Shown here: piece after piece, positions 13,476 to 24,205 of the stretch
Numbering within the stretch: the stretch's first letter is position 1
Layout of the letters: every line of letters begins with the position of its first letter
Assembly (NCBI GenBank): GCA_007922225.1
Contig: ML679961.1
Location: 7,113,702 to 7,177,701 of the forward strand
Length of the DNA stretch: 64,000 bases
Direction of reading: 5' to 3'
From: Emydura subglobosa
Lineage: Eukaryota; Chordata; Testudines; Chelidae
Translations under genes and position numbers: made by a program
Notes under the pieces: generated by a model
Databases searched by the model: none
Told to the model about the DNA's origin: nothing
What the model saw: the letters and a program-made list of their open reading frames with translations, nothing else

Positions 13476-13930
13476 CTTTATGAAATGCACATAAGGGACA
13501 TAAAAGGCAGCTGCACCACATCCATATTGTCCTCAGTCGTCAGTCTTCATTCCTGCTTCCTACCTCTGGATCAACTCATCTACAACTGAAGTTGTGAAAC
13601 AAAGGACTGAGACCCATCCAGGTACTGGATGTACACCAGAGGGACTGTTCAAGCCTGCAAACTCCACAATTGTAACGAAAACCTGGTATATCTGGACTCT
13701 CAAATCATTTGTATGTGTCTGATTGCTTTAATCATTTAACATTTCTTATTGTTTGTTTCTTTCCTTTTATAATAAACCTTTAATTTTAGTTACTAACTAA
13801 AGGATTGGCTGGCAGCATGGTATTTTGGGTAAGAACCAAACTTATATTGATTTGGTACTGTGGCTGACCCTTTGGGGTCAGGAGAAATTTTTGGTAAAGT
13901 GAATAGTTTTAATAACTTATCTCTTTACTG
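13476..13930 (+). mobile_element. LTR fragment, family B copy 1
   Basis: From 'gggacataaaaggcagctgc' to 'aaaggattggctggcagcat' this matches 31340-31668 closely, including 'ggactgagaccca' and an AATAAA within ttttataataaaccttt. A TATA-like ataaaag upstream and an AATAAA downstream fit the U3-R-U5 layout of an LTR on the plus strand. It probably extends further in the 3' direction towards the Gypsy 5' LTR. The upstream U3 differs from copy 2. Confidence 0.65.
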
Positions 13931-14166
13931 AACTTTACTGGACTCTTTAGTGGCTGATTAGGAGCCAGAGACTGAAATGCCATAAACGAGGCTGTGTATA
14001 TTTTGTTGTAGTTTCCTGATAACCAGTGTGGGCAATCAGAAGCACTGTTTGTGGCTGGCTGGGGAGTCTGACTTCAGTCTCACCCACCAGTGCTGGGAGA
14101 ATCTGCTCTCCTTTTGCAGCCTGCCCTGACCTGGGCATTTTCTATCCTAGGCACAGACCGGTCACA

Positions 14167-14923
14167 GCTGGCTTTCAGCAGAAGCTATTAGGTCCTGCCC
14201 CACAGAGATGAAATATTGTGGCACATCAAAGAGGACAAAAGAATTTGCTGATTGCTCTCCCCTTCTCCTTGGAGATGGGTCTTGCAAGTGAAGTCCTCCC
14301 ATCAGCTGAGAAGCACCAGGGGGAATGGGATAAAAAACCCATAACAAGAAGAAACTGCGTCTCTATGCTGCTTGGACGCTCAAGAACAAGGTTTTCTAGG
14401 GATAAACCAGGGATCCCCAGTGTTTAAACTTGGTTAGCTGTAAGGGACATATAGAACTTGCTTATTCTAGAAGCTTCTATTATCTTTGGAAATTGAAGAC
14501 TGCAACTCACTTGTGTGTGTGTGTTTATTGGCTTTAACCTTGCAAAGAACTCTTATTTCCTTTTCCTAGTTAGTAAATCTTTGGATAGTTTATTATAGAA
14601 GTGTGAGATCTAAGGCACAATTGACCTGGGGTAAATAACTGGTCCTTTGGGACTGGAAGTAATCTAAATGTTATGATTTTTTTCAGTAAGGGATCATCTG
14701 TCATCAAAACAGGCTTCCCTGGATGGTGAGATAGATCAGAGAACCCAAGGGGACCATCTGGGACTCCACGGTTAGGCTATTATGATGCCTGAGGAGTTGA
14801 CACTTAAATGGTTGGTGAAAGCTAAGTATAGAACTCACAATCAATTTGTGGCTTGTGCCCTGCTTCTTAACAGCCTACCCTTAGGTTGGTACTCAGGCTT
14901 TTGAGTCACTGCAAGATGGCTTG
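14167..14923 (+). repeat. 5' LTR of the Gmr1-like element
   Basis: It aligns along its length with 19643-20450, sharing for example 'tcttgcaagtgaagtcctc', 'ttatttccttttcctag' and 'gttggtactcaggctttt'. Homology stops at 14923/20450. Its 5' part is missing relative to the 3' copy and is replaced by sequence that appears to belong to the family B LTR just upstream. Confidence 0.85.
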
Positions 14924-15219
14924 CCACTGTCTCGGCAGGATTCACAAACCACAGGACAATTAAGTGCTTAGATCATAACCCCAGCGCTGGTAAAGTTGAA
15001 ACTTGATATTGAGAGTTTTCAAGGTTAAAGAATAGACATGAGTGAGCCACAGTCATATGATGGTCTTGGGAGGAAAGACCTTGAACGGTTATGTAAGGCG
15101 AAGGGAATATCCTAGAAAAAGAAAACCCCGATTCAGGAGCTCAGAGTTTTGCTCATAAGTTCTGACCAAGGAAGCCTGAGACACACAGAAAGAGAGAAGA
15201 CCCTCTTGCCGCAGATGCC

Positions 15220-15558
15220 ATGGAGGAGACCACCGCAGTGGAGCTGATCCAGCGGCAGCACCCGAGAGCCCAGGAAAAACAGGAACACCAGGGACTGATG
15301 GCGGAATTGCAAATCAAGGAGGCCAAAGCAGCTGAGGAGAAAACCCACCAAAGATGCATGGAACGAATAGCAACAGTCAAAACCAACAAGGAAGCTGAGG
15401 AGAGAGCACGCAGGAGGCAGATGAGAGCCCAAACACTGCAGCTCAGGATACTGGAGCAGCAAAAAAAAGAAAACCAATTTCCCAGGCGAGTGAGCACACC
15501 CCCTCACAACACCAAGGAATGGGCGAAAGTCTGCCCAATTGATAAAGAAGCTGTATAG
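15220..15558 (+). pseudogene. Gag N-terminal remnant
   Basis: A 112-codon open stretch starts MEETTAVELIQRQHPRAQEK and is rich in Glu, Gln, Lys and Arg, predicting a long helix or coiled coil. It follows the 5' LTR by about 300 bp, where gag is expected. It is cut by a stop at 15556, while gag-like sequence continues in fragments to about 16240. I did not find a named domain in this part; its assignment rests on position and on the fragments that follow. Confidence 0.55.
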
Positions 15559-15739
15559 AAGCGTACCTGTCCATCTTTGACATACAGCGTGGGATGAACA
15601 ATATCCTAATGGATAAACAGATGCTATTCACTAACCAGATTAAGTGGGACAGCCGGACAAGTTCTTAACAATCTGGAGAAGAGTGATGCTAAGGTGAATA
15701 CAAAATGTAAAGACAATGTACTGAAAAGATTTAAAGTTA

Positions 15740-16000
15740 CACCTGAGACCTATCGACTGAAGTAGAGAAACCATAGACTATTTGCTAATGTCTCTCCTGT
15801 TGAATATGTGCATAAAATGTGTAATTTTATGAGAAAATGGATAATGGGGGGGGGGGAGAAGGGGGCTGAAGGTGATTATGGAAAAGTATTTGATCTGATG
15901 GCTAAGAAGCAAGCGTTATGGGCAGCTACAGCTGAGATAAAGGCAGCCATCTGTGACAAAATCCATCCATAGTTTTACAGGCTGCAGAAACTGGGGATGA
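15740..16000 (+). pseudogene. SCAN-like gag segment (broken)
   Basis: In-frame pieces read PETYRLK, stop, RNHRLF, then VEYVHKMCNFMRKWI, and after a short G-rich frame break KVFDLMAKKQALWAAT. The pattern ETYRxxFR, then a Trp-containing helix, then a helix near a Q-x-L motif recalls the SCAN/Gmr1 gag fold. The copy is interrupted by at least one stop and an out-of-frame G11 run near 15847. The domain call is from pattern recognition, not alignment. Confidence 0.45.
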
Positions 16001-16181
16001 ATATGTTGACTAAAGGGCTCATGGGGGGCACAAGTCCTAGGGGAAGGGAAATCCCCAGGTCAGCCAAGTTAAGAGGGAAAATGGGATTGGAAATAAACCT
16101 AATGCCAATTTTGATTTAACACCCCCCCTCCAAAGGAGCCTGGGTTTTAAATGCCCCTACCAAAAGAGAAGACAAGAAGTC

Positions 16182-16223
16182 TGCCATCACTTTGGGGCTC
16201 CTGGCCATATAAAACCAAATTGC
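16182..16223 (+). pseudogene. Degenerate CCHC zinc knuckle of gag
   Basis: Fourteen codons read CHHFGAPGHIKPNC. This fits the retroviral-type knuckle C-x2-C-x4-H-x4-C, with the second Cys changed to Phe (TTT for an expected TGT-type codon). It marks the nucleocapsid end of gag and shows that the copy is no longer functional. Confidence 0.7.
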
Positions 16224-16469
16224 CCAAATCCTAAGGCAACCCCACAATCCACATCTCTACGAGCTCCAGTGAATGCCACTACCATTGCTCCACAGGCAGC
16301 AGTACATCGTAGTGAATTATATTAGAGCTGAGCCTTGGGAGGAGAGTGGAGAATGTATTAAAAACGCTACGGTAAATAGCATAGATTGAGAGGGCTGGAG
16401 GGACACAGTCTCCCAAGTCACTTTGCTTAGGGAAAGTTTGGCAAGGGAAGAAGATAGACTCCTTGGTAA

Positions 16470-16611
16470 AAATGTCAGTAGATTTATCTTTGGCCGAATT
16501 CCCTGTAACTGTTCCTTTGGTCAGGGTTTACCACGAGTGCGCGGATTTTAACGGAGATGTTGCAGGCACTAGGTATCTACTTCTTGCTGATGTTGTAATG
16601 GGTGAATGATA
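16470..16611 (+). pseudogene. Protease-like remnant
   Basis: Between the zinc knuckle and the integrase-like piece, one frame gives a run of hydrophobic residues with an ADFNGDV-type middle and ends near LLADVVMGE. The latter resembles the 'LLG-D' end of Gypsy proteases. The Asp-Thr-Gly active-site loop was not identified. The assignment leans on position. Confidence 0.35.
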
Positions 16612-16695
16612 CAAAAGCAAAAACAAAATGCGAGATTGTTGGGAGGGACCGTTCCAGATGATAGAGAGCGTAAACGAGGTCACTTATAATGGAAT
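16612..16695 (+). pseudogene. Integrase C-terminal GPF/Y-like fragment, upstream of RT
   Basis: One frame reads KNKMRDCWEGPFQMIES then VNEVTY. It resembles the integrase tail of Gypsy elements, where a basic K/R segment precedes W-x-GPF/Y and a V-x-x-V-x-Y strand. It lies about 0.7 kb before the RT remnant, and half of that gap is the inserted LTR. The integrase core (zinc finger and catalytic D,D,E) is not visible between here and the protease-like end at 16611, so it has probably been deleted. Its place upstream of RT is the reason for the Gmr1-like call. Confidence 0.55.
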
Positions 16696-16699
16696 TGTC

Positions 16700-17335
16700 A
16701 CTGGGTACAGCGCTCACCACCGGACTGGCGCCTCCACCTGGTCAGTCTGGGGATTAGCTCGAGGCTGATGCCCTATATCCCGCAATTCGCGCATCGTCAC
16801 TCCAGCTCTGCTGTCCGCCTGCAGCCCCTCTCTCAACTTCAGGAAACGTCGCATCCACGGGCCGTTTCGCTGGCCGTGTCTCCCACTTCTGGGAAAGCTT
16901 TAGCGTCTCAATAGTCCTAGGCAGTCCTCTTGCTCACGGCCTTGGTGCCACTCACCCAGTGGCTGGTAGAGGAACCTGGGCCCACCCTCTTCTCCGGGTT
17001 CCAGCCCATGGACCCTCAGCTCGGCAGTCTGGGCTTCCTCTCTTTAGCCTCTCTGCTCTATCCCTCGGCTTCTTCCTACTGCTGGTCCCCCTTCTCTTCC
17101 TTGGTCTACCAGTTCCCAAAATCTCCTCTCTTCCTAGGCAGTGACTGCAGTCTCCACCCATTCCCTTTCTCCTGGGAGTGTCCACCTTTTCCCAGCCGTC
17201 CCTACTTCTTTTATCTCCTGGGCTTTATAGGCCCCGCCTAATCCTTCCTAGCTAAGCCTCCTCAGTTAGCCGCCTAATGGGTTAATTGGCCCATCTGGCA
17301 TGCCTTAAACCCTGCAGGGTGAGGGTGGGGTGGTC
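16700..17335 (-). mobile_element. Minus-strand LTR inserted in the Gypsy element
   Basis: This GC-rich, non-coding block separates the integrase-like fragment from RT. Its minus strand has a TATA box, CCTATAAAGCC (17221-17231). The phrase 'cctgggcccaccctcttctc' at about 16977 matches 'cctaggcccaccctactcca' at about 46613, inside another LTR-like block with the same minus-strand orientation. Boundaries are approximate and no target duplication was resolved. Confidence 0.5.
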
Positions 17336-17349
17336 ATCCCATCCCAGTA

Positions 17350-18032
17350 ATGAAACCCCATGGCAGGGGAGCCATGATTTGTTGTGCTGATGAGGGAATA
17401 TTTCCTGCCCCTTTAATTGATTTGATCAGGGAGAGTAAGGAAGAGGCTCTTTTGGAGAGCAGCAAAATTTGGAAGGGTTTGAACCCAACCCAAACACAGG
17501 AGGTGCTGGTCCTTTTGAACCACTGCAAGCAGGTATTTTCCAAAGTGCCAGGTTTAACTGACAAAATAGTGCATTCCACTGCAAGTACAGGACCACACCT
17601 TGCTTCTGGCAGAGCATACCAGGCTGGAGGAGAAACGCAAAAGCAAATGCAGGAGGAGGAAACGGAACAGAATGTTGGATTACTACACTGAAAAACCCCT
17701 GGGCGTCTTCTATTGTGAGGTACCTACAAGGGATAAAACCAGGAGATTTTGTGTGGATTTTAGAAGGGTAAACGCCATCACCCAGCCTGACCCTTACAAC
17801 ACACCCGGATAGAGGCTCTACTGGATCTACTGGGAGGTGGAAAATTCATAAGTATGCGGGGTTTGACTCATGGGTACTGGCAAATTCCCTTAGATGCTGA
17901 TGCCCAGGAAAAGTCAGCTCTCATAGTGGAATCTGGCCTATATGAGATTACGGTTATGCCGTCTGGATTAACTAATGCAGGGGCTACCTTTCAGAGGCTT
18001 GCCAATTCGGTGCTGCAGGGTTTACAGACCTT
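17350..18032 (+). pseudogene. Gypsy reverse transcriptase, N-terminal half
   Basis: Motifs in order are LNPTQTQEVLVLLNHC and VPGLTDKIVH (the linker before RT), RFCVDFRRVNAI (17741 onward), GYWQIPLDADAQEKSAL (17872 onward) and TVMPSGLTNAGATFQRL. These are RT motifs up to the 'MPxGLxNAxATFQ' block. There are frame changes near 17690 and a stop at about 17810. The YxDD catalytic box comes after a 450-bp insertion, at 18504-18515. Confidence 0.88.
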
Positions 18033-18049
18033 CGCCAGGCATGGCTGCC

Positions 18050-18480
18050 GGGGTCGTATAATTTTTGGTGGTGCCCTGGCCTGGCCAGGGCGCTGGGCCC
18101 ACGTCACATGGGAGAGGGGCGGGGGGAAGGGGCTGGGCTGGGAGGCTGCCGTGCGGTGTTGCTTGGGGCTGGGAGCAGCTCCTGGCCAGGGCGCTGGGCT
18201 CACGTGAGAGGGGGCAGGGGACGAGATGGGGCTGGGAGAAGGGCGTGGCCACCGCCGTGCTGCACAGCCTGGGACCGGGGCCAGAGCAGCTCCTGGCCAG
18301 CTGCTGAGTGCTGGGTGCAGGGAGGGAGGAAGGTAGAATGGCCGGACCGCCCCGGGAACTGGGGGCCGCTGCGCTCTGCACCTCCACAGCCGGCCCCCCC
18401 CAGCACCACAGAAATATTGGTGGAGCTGGGCCCACCATCCTCAATATTGGTGGAGCCCGGGCACCTAAGGCCCATATAAC
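18050..18480. mobile_element. GC-rich nonautonomous element interrupting RT
   Basis: RT homology stops near 18032 (cttcgccagg) and resumes at about 18481 (tcgccgcctacg). The insert has loosely inverted ends: tataatttttggtggtgccc against the inverse of gggcacctaaggcccatata. Inside, the phrase 'tggccagggcgctgggc' occurs twice (about 18083 and 18183). A homologous copy in the opposite orientation lies near 38085-38170. The ORFs of up to 140 codons inside are low-complexity and not genes. Confidence 0.65.
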
Positions 18481-19345
18481 TCGCCGCCTACGTTGCCAGT
18501 TCCTATTTAGATGACTTGGCTATTTTTAGCGACACTTGCCAAGACCACCTGCACCAGGTGCGAATTGTATTGCAAAGACTTAGTGAACCCAACCTCACTG
18601 TCAAGGTGTCCAAATGCAAGGTGTGTCCGCAGAGATATCTTACCTAGGACACGGGGTGGCCAGCAGGTTTGTTCGCCCTGGCCCGTTAAAAGCAGAAGCC
18701 ATTTGAAGTCCACCTGCCTCATGCAGGTCCAATCCTTTATTGGTCTGGCCAATTATTACCAGAGGTGTGCAAAGGGATTTAGCGACAGAGTGGCCCTCAT
18801 GACAGTCCTTACAAAAAGGGGAAGTCCGGCCTGAGGCCCGGGAGAAAGGCTTCAAGGACAGAAAAAGGCTTTGTCTAAAGAGCCAGTTTCAGCCAGTCCT
18901 GTTTTCAGCACACCCTTTGTGCTGTGAATTGTACGGATGCTTCTCACGTCGGGTGGGCTAATGCAGGATGGGGTGGGAGACAAGAGACACCCCATTGCCT
19001 TCTTAAGTAAAAAACTGACCCCTCCCCCCCCGGACAGAAATATGATGTCATTGAGAGGGAGAGTGATGCCATAGTTTGGGCTATTAAGCAATGTGAGCCT
19101 TAGCCGTACAATACAAAATACCAGGTTTTAGCGGACCACTCCCCTCAATATGGTTACATCACGCCAAAGGGACCAACTCTGGACTTTTCCACTAGCTCTG
19201 CTGGAGAAGGGCATGGAAAGAGTCCATATGAAGGGAAAAGAAAATGTAGTGGCAGATGCCTTATCAAAAATAGGGGGAGCCTCAGGCATGTTCAAGAGGA
19301 TCAGTGACACCCCTTCCTACACCAGTTGTGCCTTGGGGGCATGAC
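18481..19345 (+). pseudogene. Gypsy reverse transcriptase C-terminal half and RNase H
   Basis: After the insert, RT resumes with SYLDDLAIF (catalytic YLDD at 18504-18515), a thumb region, and the VQSFIGLANYYQRCAKGFS motif near 18726. RNase H remnants follow, including a DASHVG-type start near 18940 in changing frames and KENVVADALSKIGG ending near 19280. This last motif is the conserved RNase H terminus. Less than 100 bp separates it from the probable 3' LTR start, so pol ends here without a downstream integrase. Confidence 0.88.
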
Positions 19346-19380
19346 GCTGGCACACCAGGTGCCAGTTCGTGCCAAGGCCC

Positions 19381-20450
19381 TGTGATCTCACCTGAACACT
19401 GACCAATACATCTCTGGAGCCAGTCTGGCTTACCTCCTGTGTGTTCGTATTGTTAAAACGGGCATTAGAAAGATAAGACTGTGTGCAGACGTTACAAAGT
19501 GCTTGTAAGGTGCTGCAACGCATTAATCTCACTTACGATATTTGTATCCCGCGCTGTAAGGTAACATTCAAGTGTTTGCATTGTAACCCTATATAACTGT
19601 GCAAATCACCAAACAGGAGAAAGACAGCAAGTCGTGTGAAACGCTGGCTCCCAACAGAAGATGTTACATCCTGCCCAAGAGAGAAGGTGCATCAACACCA
19701 GACGGACTATTGTGGAACATAAAAGAGGACAAAAGACTTTGTTGCTTGCTCTTCCCTTTCCCTTGGAGATGAGATGAGTCTTGCAAGTGAAGTCCTCTCA
19801 TCAGGTGAGGAGCACCATGAGGGAGTGGGATAAAAACCCCTAACAAGAGGAAACTGCATCTCTATGATGCTTGGACCCTCAAGGGCAAGGTTTTGTAGGC
19901 AATAAGCAAGAGATCTCCAGTGTTTAGCCTGCGCTAGCCCTTAGGGACATACAGAGCTTGCGTATTCTAGAAGCGTCTATTCCCTTTGGAAACGTAAGAC
20001 TGTAAGTCATTTGTATGTGTGTGTGTTTATCTGTTAACCTTGTGAATACTTCTTATTTCCTTTTCCTAGCTGGTAAATCTTTAGATAGTTTATTGTAAGA
20101 GTGGCTACAAGCGTTGTGTTTGGTGAGAGATCTAAGGCGCAATTGACCTGGGGTAAGTAACTGGTCCTTTGGGACTGGGAGTAACCTAAATGTTGTTGTG
20201 ATTTTTGGCGTCAGGGACCATCTATCACAAAACCAGGCTTTCCTGGGTGGTGAGATAGATCAGAGTACTCAAGGGGACTGTCTGTGACTCCACAGTTAGG
20301 CTATCATAGTGCCTGAGGAGCTGACACTTAATGTATGGTTGGTGAAAACTAAGTATAAAACTCACAGCCAGTTTGGGGTTTGGGCCCTGCTTCTTAACAG
20401 TCTACCGTGAGGTTGGTACTCAGGCTTTTAAGTCACCGCAGGACAGCTTG
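19381..20450 (+). repeat. 3' LTR of the Gmr1-like element
   Basis: The part from 19643 to 20450 aligns with 14167-14923. The 5' portion from a possible TG start at about 19381 has no counterpart left at the 5' end. The 3' copy carries an extra 'catcaacaccagacgg' segment near 19692 and is otherwise collinear with small indels. Confidence 0.8.
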
Positions 20451-22573
20451 AAAGCCAGGTAAATCAACTGAATTATTTTTAAATCTAATTCCAGCTAAGA
20501 AAAGAGAGTTGCCAACCAAGAAGCTGAAACCTGACGCTCACCTTCCCTCTAGACTCTGCCGCAGATTGAAGGAGAATAGAAACCAATAATTATACTCTGA
20601 CATGGCTGCAAGATAGGTTACTCATTGTGATTTCAATTCCAGGCTTTGCCCATTGCATTTATCAATTGTTATACTGAAAACCAATTACAATTGCTATTCT
20701 GTTGCCCGTAGAACACAACCTGTGAAAAGTAATGTTTGGTTTTTCAATGCAATGAATTAAATGTTAGCGATTGATTTAGATTTGGTTTCCTACTGTCTCA
20801 CAGGCAGCAAGAACATAGTCGAACCTAGCTGAACGTATCTCCTGAGTCCCGGTACGTTTTCCCTCTTGAGAAGATGAACATCATTCAGAGAAATTAATGC
20901 ATTTAATAAAGCCTCTTTCTGTTCTAGCTTTTTTCTTTAGTCCTGGACTCTGATCCCACAATGAGCTCAGAGGCCTGAGATTTTAAAATTAAAATGTAAA
21001 TTAAATTTAAAATTAAATTACATGTTATACAATTAAATTAAAACTTACATTATTAACATTAAAATCACCATGTATATCACAAACTCCCCTCACACTGCGG
21101 AGATCTATCTAGCTATCTATCTAGACCACCATTTTAATAACAGCCCTCTCTCTAGTCATGTCTGCCCTGCTTGGCTCGGCATACATCCTTGATTGCACTT
21201 GCATAAGAAATCTTCTTTCCCATTGAACTTTAAGCTTTTTAACTTTGCTATAATTTAAACTTGAGTGATCATCATTAATGGTCATCATCGTTTGTTCATA
21301 CAGCACCTTACATAACGGTCCCCTGATTTTTAAATCAGGTTTCTTAGGCACTACCATAATATAAACAATTATTATAATAATCAATCAGATGCTAGTACAG
21401 TCAGGGCAGTAAAATAGCAATGCCTAAGCGTGTCTACTGTCACCTGCCAATCACTACTAAAAATATGGATGCTCAGAATATTAAATGTTGTACATGGAAA
21501 ATAGGCGCTGACACCCATGTTGTTACTGAGAAAGCATGAAGAACTTGCTGGGGTGAAATAGGACTTTGCGGGTGACCTAGTAATGGAAGCAACTTTCTAC
21601 CCAGCCAAACTGAGAACCACTTGAGTCTAAATCGCATAAATCAGGAGAAGAGCTGCTTCTGTTCTTGCACGTTTGGACAAAGTAAAAGTAATAATACACA
21701 GAGGAGCTGCGAACTCAGAAGATTATGAGCCACATTCCTCCCTGGCACTTTCTAGACTGGGGGGCTTCTAAGGCCGTAGTCCTTGAGAGCTGACCCAAGA
21801 GTACGCCCTGCCACTGCCATAAACACAGAATCACCAGGGCGTAAAAGCTGCGTGGTTACTTTTCCTCCTACCTCCAGCGCAACCCCAGTCTGGCTTGCAA
21901 CGCCCTGCTATTTTGCAAGGCGTGAGCACAGATGGCTCTGTATCTCCCACCAGGGGCGCATCAGGGAATATTCCCAACCCAGTGGGGAGGGAGGTGCTTA
22001 GGGACTGTAAGGCAGCATTGAATTTCCTCTTATAAGTTCCCAGTCATTGTAATCCCCAGGAAGGCAAAGCTGCCCCGGAAATCAAGGAGCGTTTGCCCGA
22101 GGAAAGCAGACAGCATCTGACTCACCCCAGGACAGAAGATTTCATTTTAACCAAGTGTTTCAAAAGCGGCCACTGAGTTTGGTGCCCAACTATGGGAAGC
22201 CGAGGCTTGGTTTTCAGAGGAGCCAGGCACCTAGAGCTCCTGATGAAGTCCGTACCTGCTGTGCATGGCTAACACCTCTGATAGCGAGACCCCGATGACT
22301 CCAACTGGACATCCAGAGACAGAGGAACCCAAAATCAAGGGCCAATGCCGAAAACCTGGAAGTTGATCTTTGTGTTGCTTGTGTGAGAATGAAAATCCAG
22401 AGATCTGGCCTTAAAACCTGTTCTGCGTGCACTTCCCATCCGTTTGAATGTGCTCTTGGTAATGCCAGGTGTTGTTCGGTTGGGTTTTTCTTGTCCATTA
22501 GCATCTCTTCGTACACCAATAGCGATGTATACGTGCGTTCCGTCCCTTCAAACAGAGAATTTATTCACTAGCA
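20451..22573. other. Intergenic, AT-rich, nothing recognised
   Basis: It includes a low-complexity A/T tract at 20980-21060 (repeats of ttaaaattaaa-type words) and a short ctatctat/ctagctat tract near 21105-21124. No gene, exon or nameable repeat was found. Confidence 0.45.
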
Positions 22574-23157
22574 CAGTGGCGTACCAGGGGTCTCTGGCAC
22601 CCAGGGCCCAAGCCTGCATTTGCGCCCCCTGCCTCATGCCCCCCCTGGTGCAGGGCAGGAGGGGTCGCAGCACCGCCACCCAGTTGCCCCGGGGATGGGA
22701 GGTCTGTACCTGCAATGCAGGCTTGGCTCCGGCACCCCCCCTCTCCTCACTTACCCGCCATGCCAGCTTAGACAGCGTGGCCTCACCCCCTGGCTGGGGA
22801 GCGGGGGGCACCAGGCTGGCTCTTCACAACATGCAGGGAGGGTGTAGGAGTGGGGAGCAGCCATCCCTCAACCTCCTACGCCCCCCGCTCTTCGTGAAGG
22901 GTCAGCCCGGCGCCCCGCATTTACCAACCGCTCCAGCCCCGCAGCCTGGCACCGGCTCGGATGGGGCCGCCTCACCCACTGGCCTGGGGGGAAGGGGCGC
23001 TGGGCCGGCCCTTCACGATGCGCATGGAGCAGGGGGCAAAGGAGGGGACGGCGCCCCCCATCCCCTGCGCATTGTGAAGGGCCAGCCCAGTGCCCCCCTG
23101 CAGGTTGGAGCCCAGGGGTCTGGCCCCCCTCCGGGCCCCGTTCTCAGTACACCAGTG
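22574..23157. mobile_element. Second copy of the cagtggcgtacc element
   Basis: It starts cagtggcgtaccagggg, as at 7122, and ends gtacaccagtg, the inverse of the same end with two mismatches. Its GC-rich inside shares 'gccagcccag' and 'cttcacgatg'-type phrases with 7122-7798. No clear 8-bp target duplication remains. The 242-codon ORF crossing it is a composition artefact. Confidence 0.6.
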
Positions 23158-23939
23158 AAAGGCCTGATTTGACATGTGTTCTGCAATCCAGGACTTTGGC
23201 TTTCTCCCTTGTTCTTCCACCTCTAGCAAACACTCATTCTGATTACGAAGCATTTTTACACAGGTCCTCTCCCGCTATACATCAGCTCTGATTTGTTTAT
23301 TTTGGGCGGGACCGCTGCCTTTTGACTTCGTTCTGATAACGGCAGCCATTGCAAAGGCTGGGAAGCAGGGCAAATGGGACCCGAATCTGAACAGAAGGAA
23401 GCAGGTTGGACCCACAATTTAGTGGCGGTCTGCGTTAGTGATCTTGTATCACTTAAAAAAAAAAAAAAGCAACGTGGCGAGTTGCTTAGATTTAGCAGGG
23501 AATCACGTGCTGCATTGATCTTCGGTTTTGTAGTTCGTTAGTCGGCAGGGGAGTTTGCTGAGTAAGAAGAGTCCTGAACAGCTGCCAGTTTACTTCCTCT
23601 AGTGCTGTACCTTAAGCCCCCCGGCAGCTGGACTGTCTCAGCTAGCCGTCAGGTTTATCATAGGTAGCGCAACAGCAGCACCTATTGTTCAGATTAATTA
23701 GCACTTCTCATTTTAAGTCGCTGTGGCCGATGTGAGACCTTGGAAGCATGGGATCTTCAACAGGCTATGCTCCTGGGGCATGCCACATGCAATCGGCCCA
23801 TGGACTATTCACAGTCTTTGGGAGTTTATAACTGTGCCATGCTCCGTGAAAGCTGGCTGGTCACTGCCCACCCGATCAGAGGCCTTAGGAGAGACCAGAA
23901 TGGTTGGTACTGGACTCAAGTCAAACCTGCTGGGATAAG

Positions 23940-24205
23940 GGTAGTGAATTGCAGGGTTAGATCCCCAGTCTGGAGATGGAGGGACACACACCTGCCCAGG
24001 CAGGTATATCACCCCTGTATCCATCCATCTTCTCAGTGTTTCACCGAAGGGGTCGTGTGGGACCTCTGCTGAAAGCTAAGAACTAGCTGATCATCGCGGT
24101 TACTGGCAGATGTTTGTATGGGAAACAAGTTTAGAGTGATATGCCATGTAGGATGTTGTGTTTCCAAATTATCGGGAGTTAGACCGGTCACCTGAGGTGG
24201 GGGAA
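23940..24205 (-). repeat. Dispersed repeat, copy 1 (inverse of 47672-47945)
   Basis: Read on the minus strand it matches 47672-47945: 'ctagttcttagctttc', 'ccccttcggtg', 'acaggggtgatatacctgcc' and the upstream 'caggtgaccggt' have counterparts in the same order. The family was not identified; it may be part of an LTR or SINE. Confidence 0.65.

Larger units (their letters stand above)
14167..20450 (+). mobile_element. Degenerate Gmr1-like Ty3/Gypsy retrotransposon
   Basis: Two similar direct repeats (about 14167-14923 and 19643-20450) bracket remains of gag and pol, which makes this an almost full-span LTR retrotransposon. The order seen is a gag-like ORF, a SCAN-like segment, a zinc knuckle, protease-like remains, a piece like the C-terminal end of integrase, reverse transcriptase, RNase H, then the 3' LTR with no room for an integrase after RNase H. 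Integrase before RT is the hallmark of Gmr1-like Gypsy elements, whose gag is related to the vertebrate SCAN domain. Stops and frameshifts are frequent and most of the integrase is missing. A minus-strand LTR (16700-17335) and a GC-rich element (18050-18480) sit inside. LTR divergence by eye is about 15-20%, so the insertion is old. Confidence 0.8.

Noticed and set aside
18022..18479. Overlapping ORFs of 80-140 codons inside the Gypsy RT
   Set aside because: They fall in the GC-rich insert with duplicated phrases, on both strands, without any recognisable motif.
22444..23172. A 242-codon plus-strand ORF
   Set aside because: It lies across a GC-rich TIR element with tandem internal phrases and overlaps ORFs on the other strand. 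No protein family is recognisable.
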